From: Spirodela intermedia
Lineage: Eukaryota; Streptophyta; Magnoliopsida; Alismatales; Araceae
Reading direction: 5' to 3'
Length of the DNA: 64,000 nt
NCBI GenBank assembly: GCA_902729315.2
Contig: LR746276.1
Span: 2,659,669-2,723,668 of the forward strand
In this document: positions 61,501-64,000 of the stretch, one piece after another
How the letters are laid out: each line of letters begins with the position of its first letter
Numbering within the stretch: the stretch's first letter is position 1
Notes under the pieces: model-generated
Databases searched by the model: none
The model's input: only the letters and a program-made list of their open reading frames with translations
Told to the model about the DNA's origin: nothing
Program-made: the position numbers and the translations under genes

Positions 61501-64000
61501 AACATACTATTGCCATGTTTAGGTGCAGTCTGCCACCTGCAAGTTATGGGTGACCTGACTGCAGGCACAAGTATAATGGAAGCTTTGCTTACACAACGGT
61601 GTGTTGGTGATCAAGGATAGTGTTGCTGGGTGAGTCCACTACTGTTGCTGTTCTCGAGTAATGACTGCCTGCCACTAGAGGCAGTAATGAAGGGAAGAAA
61701 AGTTCAGGGGAGAGAGGTACTGGATTCGGGGAAGGAGATTATAGAGATTCAGAAAAGGCTGCTTTTCAGTTGTAAGAGTCAAGCTTTGCAGTGAGCAAAG
61801 GGGCACGAAATTAGGAGGATTAGGTTTCTCCCTAAAGCCTTGCAACTCTTGTGCTGAGGCCTGTAAAACTTTGATGTGAAGACATGTTTGTTAGCAGACT
61901 ACTACTGTTAAGAAAGAGTAGGCTTTAATGCCATCAAATAATTTTTTTGTTTAATTACCCAACCTTGAAGAACAGGAGTCATGTCAGGGAGAGATGTCCA
62001 AATTTTTGATGAACCTCGGATGCAGAAGCTTTTGCAAGCCGAACATATTTCTTTTCGAATTTTCAATGGCATGCTTGTGTATCTCAAGGACGTTTGCTAA
62101 AATTTTCGCATCATCTAGACTGTTCAAGTTCATGGGATTGGCCAACCCATGGTCATCTTTTTGTTGAATTTTTTTTCCCTTTTTGTTTAGAGGTCATCAA
62201 TTGGTTGCTGTTCAAACTTCTAGTCTATTTGCTTCTTTTCTTTCCCATGTATTTCTGTCTCGGATTTCATGTTTCTTCTGTGTCTAAGAAAACATTTTAT
62301 GGTCTCGAATCCTTTTATCACGGTGGAAGTACCTGTCTTGGGCTAGTCAGATAAGCGTGGTTGTGTACTTTTGGCCTTCATCTTGTAGGCTTAACCATTT
62401 TCTTGGCATAAATTGAAAAGGTCTGCATAGTTGTTTCTCTTCTAGTCAACCTTCTCTCTCTCGTTCCTTTTGTTCCTCTGTTTCTGTGTACCCACATTCT
62501 GAAATGTTCCATTTGTTTTCAAACCTTTGTTTTTCCATTTTTCATCATCCTTGTCTTCAATACGATTCTTTAATGTTTCTAAGAACAAATATGTCATTGG
62601 GGCTATCTGCGTTCCCTTTACCATATGGTTTTCTAGTGGGAAATATTTAAGATAGCATAAGAGATCTGTGGTAGATTTCCTTTCCTCAACGTGGATTGCA
62701 CTGCGTATTCATGAAAATTAGAAGAAAAAAGGGTTAAATGTGCTGTCGAAAGGAACCCCTGCACAGAAGCTCTATAGTCTTCACCAATGTGCCGAAGGCC
62801 AAAAGACGCCTAGACCACTCTCCAACCTATTGCAGATATCATTGATCATGGTCTACTAACCGAATTTGCCTATTTTCCAACGGTTCATCTACTTGGTATC
62901 CGTCGTCAATATCAATGACCAGAGCTCCTCCTATCTTATGGTTTAATTTCTGCCAAGTTCTTGTGGAAGCTCGCTTTGAATGAATAGGCGCTCCGGTGAT
63001 GCTCTGGTGAAACTAACGTGAATACCACTACTAAGGTAGACGACTGATTACGGAGGGTGTTTCTTCCACGTCAAAAATCTTAACCTTCCCATGGGCTACA
63101 GTATTTCAGATTAGAGAAGCCATTTCATTTGATGCCTAATAATTCCATCTGCGAGGATATCATTATCTAAGTAGAGAGTAGCTCCATCTCTTGATTTCCG
63201 CCAACACTGGCCCGCCTCTGTAGTTGATAACCCTCTCATTCCGAAAGTCTAGGGATATCCATTTCCTTGGGATTCTCTTGAAAAGTTGAAAATCACACGT
63301 CTCTGCCCTCATATTAGAATCCTCTGCGACTGTACCACAATCATCTTTCTTTGATTTTCTGATCCTCTGATCTTTTGGTTGCCGATCAACACTGACGCTA
63401 ATGGACTATTGTTCATGTTTAAACTTATGTTGCCGTTGTATGAAATACACTTCAAAGCGAATATTCTTAACTAATCTCTCCAAGTGTTGGCTGTGTTATA
63501 TACCTACTTCTATCGTATATTCCTGGTCTATGTTTGGATGCTTTATGGTCTTGTTTAATTGTTGACTGGAGTTCTGATTTTGTTGGCAGTCTCGATCGAT
63601 CTTCGTGAAGAATTTGAATTTTAGGACATCTGATGAAGATCTAAAAAACCATTTTGTGAGCAATATTAAGAAGGGAGCTGTACGAAGTGTGAAGGTAAAT
63701 TTTTGTGACATTCAATCTCTCCACAGATTCATGAATTCGTTTTCCTTAATGTCACACTTTTCCCTCTGCAGGTGAAGAAACACATAAAAAACGGGAAAAA
63801 TGTATCTATGGGTTATGGTTTCATTGAATTTGAGTCTCTAGAGACAGCAACATATGTGTGCAGCCAGCTGCAGGTATTATAATTTCCCAAGTTAATATTG
63901 CGGCCACATCCTTGGACCCTTCAGTCACTTCTTCTGTATAATTGTTCCATGAAAACCATTGAACTATTTTGTCCTTACCGCAGGGTACAATTCTGGATGG
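49588..64000 (+). CDS. MRD1: MRD1/RBM19-like multiple RRM protein (partial; runs off the right edge)
   Basis: Thirteen exons seen: (5' UTR)-49589, 49782-49889, 50032-50146, 51009-51799, 51911-52042, 54026-54118, 54208-54316, 56553-56873, 59444-59508, 60177-60348, 63590-63694, 63772-63873, 63984 to the edge; about 710 residues so far. Yeast MRD1 and animal RBM19 bind pre-rRNA in the nucleolus for small-subunit processing; role here is by homology. The ATG is split AT|G by intron 1 and yields [20 protein letters not shown], the family N-terminus. RRM1 about 3-78 ([14 protein letters not shown]); an acidic low-complexity linker 79-325; RRM2 about 326-404 ([14 protein letters not shown]); RRM3 about 519-586 (ILVKNL, degenerate RNP1); RRM4 from about 639 ([14 protein letters not shown]). 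The family has five or six RRMs, so one or two lie beyond the window. Introns 5, 7, 8 and 10 exceed 1.9 kb. Confidence 0.92.
52251..52557. repeat. Tandem duplication in MRD1-like intron 5 (two ~140 bp copies, 168-bp period)
   Basis: Copy 1 is 52251-52391 and copy 2 is 52419-52557. Shared blocks include AAGAAGCTGGTTGA, CCCTCCTATTC, ATATTGAAAATCACACAAC, GCATGCAAGGGACA and TTAACGTTA..AT(T/C)GCTGCTAAC. Similarity is roughly 85-90% by eye, with small gaps. Confidence 0.9.
58906..58946. repeat. Near-perfect 20-bp hairpin in MRD1-like intron 8
   Basis: Arms 58906-58925 (AACCAAGCAAGGGAGATTTT) and 58927-58946 pair at 19 of 20 positions around a single C. The only mismatch is A against C's partner near the middle. 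Confidence 0.9.
60349..63589. other. Long intron 10 of the MRD1-like gene
   Basis: About 3.2 kb between exons ending in GGGTTGAG and starting TCTCGATCG. It holds a G-rich segment (61320-61500) and a less AT-rich segment (62750-63400) that may be a decayed insertion. No protein family could be recognised there on either strand. Confidence 0.6.

Noticed and set aside
61311-61568. An 85-codon minus-strand open frame in intron 10
   Set aside because: It is a low-complexity reading of a G-rich segment on the opposite strand, with no motif.
62750-63400. A possible protein-coding relic, minus strand, inside MRD1-like intron 10
   Set aside because: Several moderately open stretches exist but no family could be recognised, and the frame breaks repeatedly. 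A translated profile search would decide.

Overview
This 64 kb window is nuclear DNA from a seed plant, almost certainly a flowering plant. It carries five intron-rich genes with textbook GT..AG introns whose products are plant-type: a mitochondrial RCC1-like protein, an APL-type MYB-CC regulator, a plant cohesin acetyltransferase, a plastid chaperonin beta subunit and a nucleolar RRM protein. The rest is AT-rich intergenic DNA with retrotransposon relics, minisatellites and GA/CT microsatellites. The GC-rich third codon positions in the chaperonin exons would fit a monocot or early-diverging angiosperm, but the species cannot be fixed from the sequence.

Layout. 0.8-6.3 kb (+): RUG3-like RCC1-repeat protein, six exons. 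6.3-17 kb: gene-poor DNA with a decayed Ty1/copia 3' end (minus strand, 8.04-8.78 kb), a 101-bp tandem duplication and a GA/CT inverted microsatellite pair. 17.5-19.0 kb (-): APL-like MYB-CC transcription factor, six exons, surrounded by GA-rich tracts. 19-41 kb: gene-poor AT-rich DNA with a 29-bp minisatellite, a perfect 19-bp hairpin, a GC-rich island (29.9-31.1 kb) with a tRNA-like B box, a decayed Ty3/gypsy internal region (31.27-34.24 kb, +), and a 25-bp minisatellite. 41.5-64 kb: a gene-rich block with three head-to-tail plus-strand genes: CTF7/ECO1 (six exons), CPN60B (14 coding exons) and an MRD1/RBM19-like protein (13 exons seen, running off the right edge).

The genes share no pathway: mitochondrial RNA maturation, phloem identity, sister-chromatid cohesion, plastid protein folding and pre-rRNA processing. 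They are separate transcription units. Exon boundaries were derived by hand from splice sites, reading phase and protein-family continuity; each of the four complete models gives an uninterrupted frame (473, 268, 368 and 609 residues), and the partial fifth stays open to the edge.

I did not find a convincing new multi-gene system. The most interesting items are the MRD1 start codon split by an intron so that the unspliced RNA reads ATG-TGA; a tandem duplication in an MRD1 intron whose two copies both follow phase-compatible acceptors and differ only at third codon positions across a shared peptide; several near-perfect hairpins; and the GC-rich island with inverted repeats and a tRNA-like B box just upstream of the Ty3 relic.
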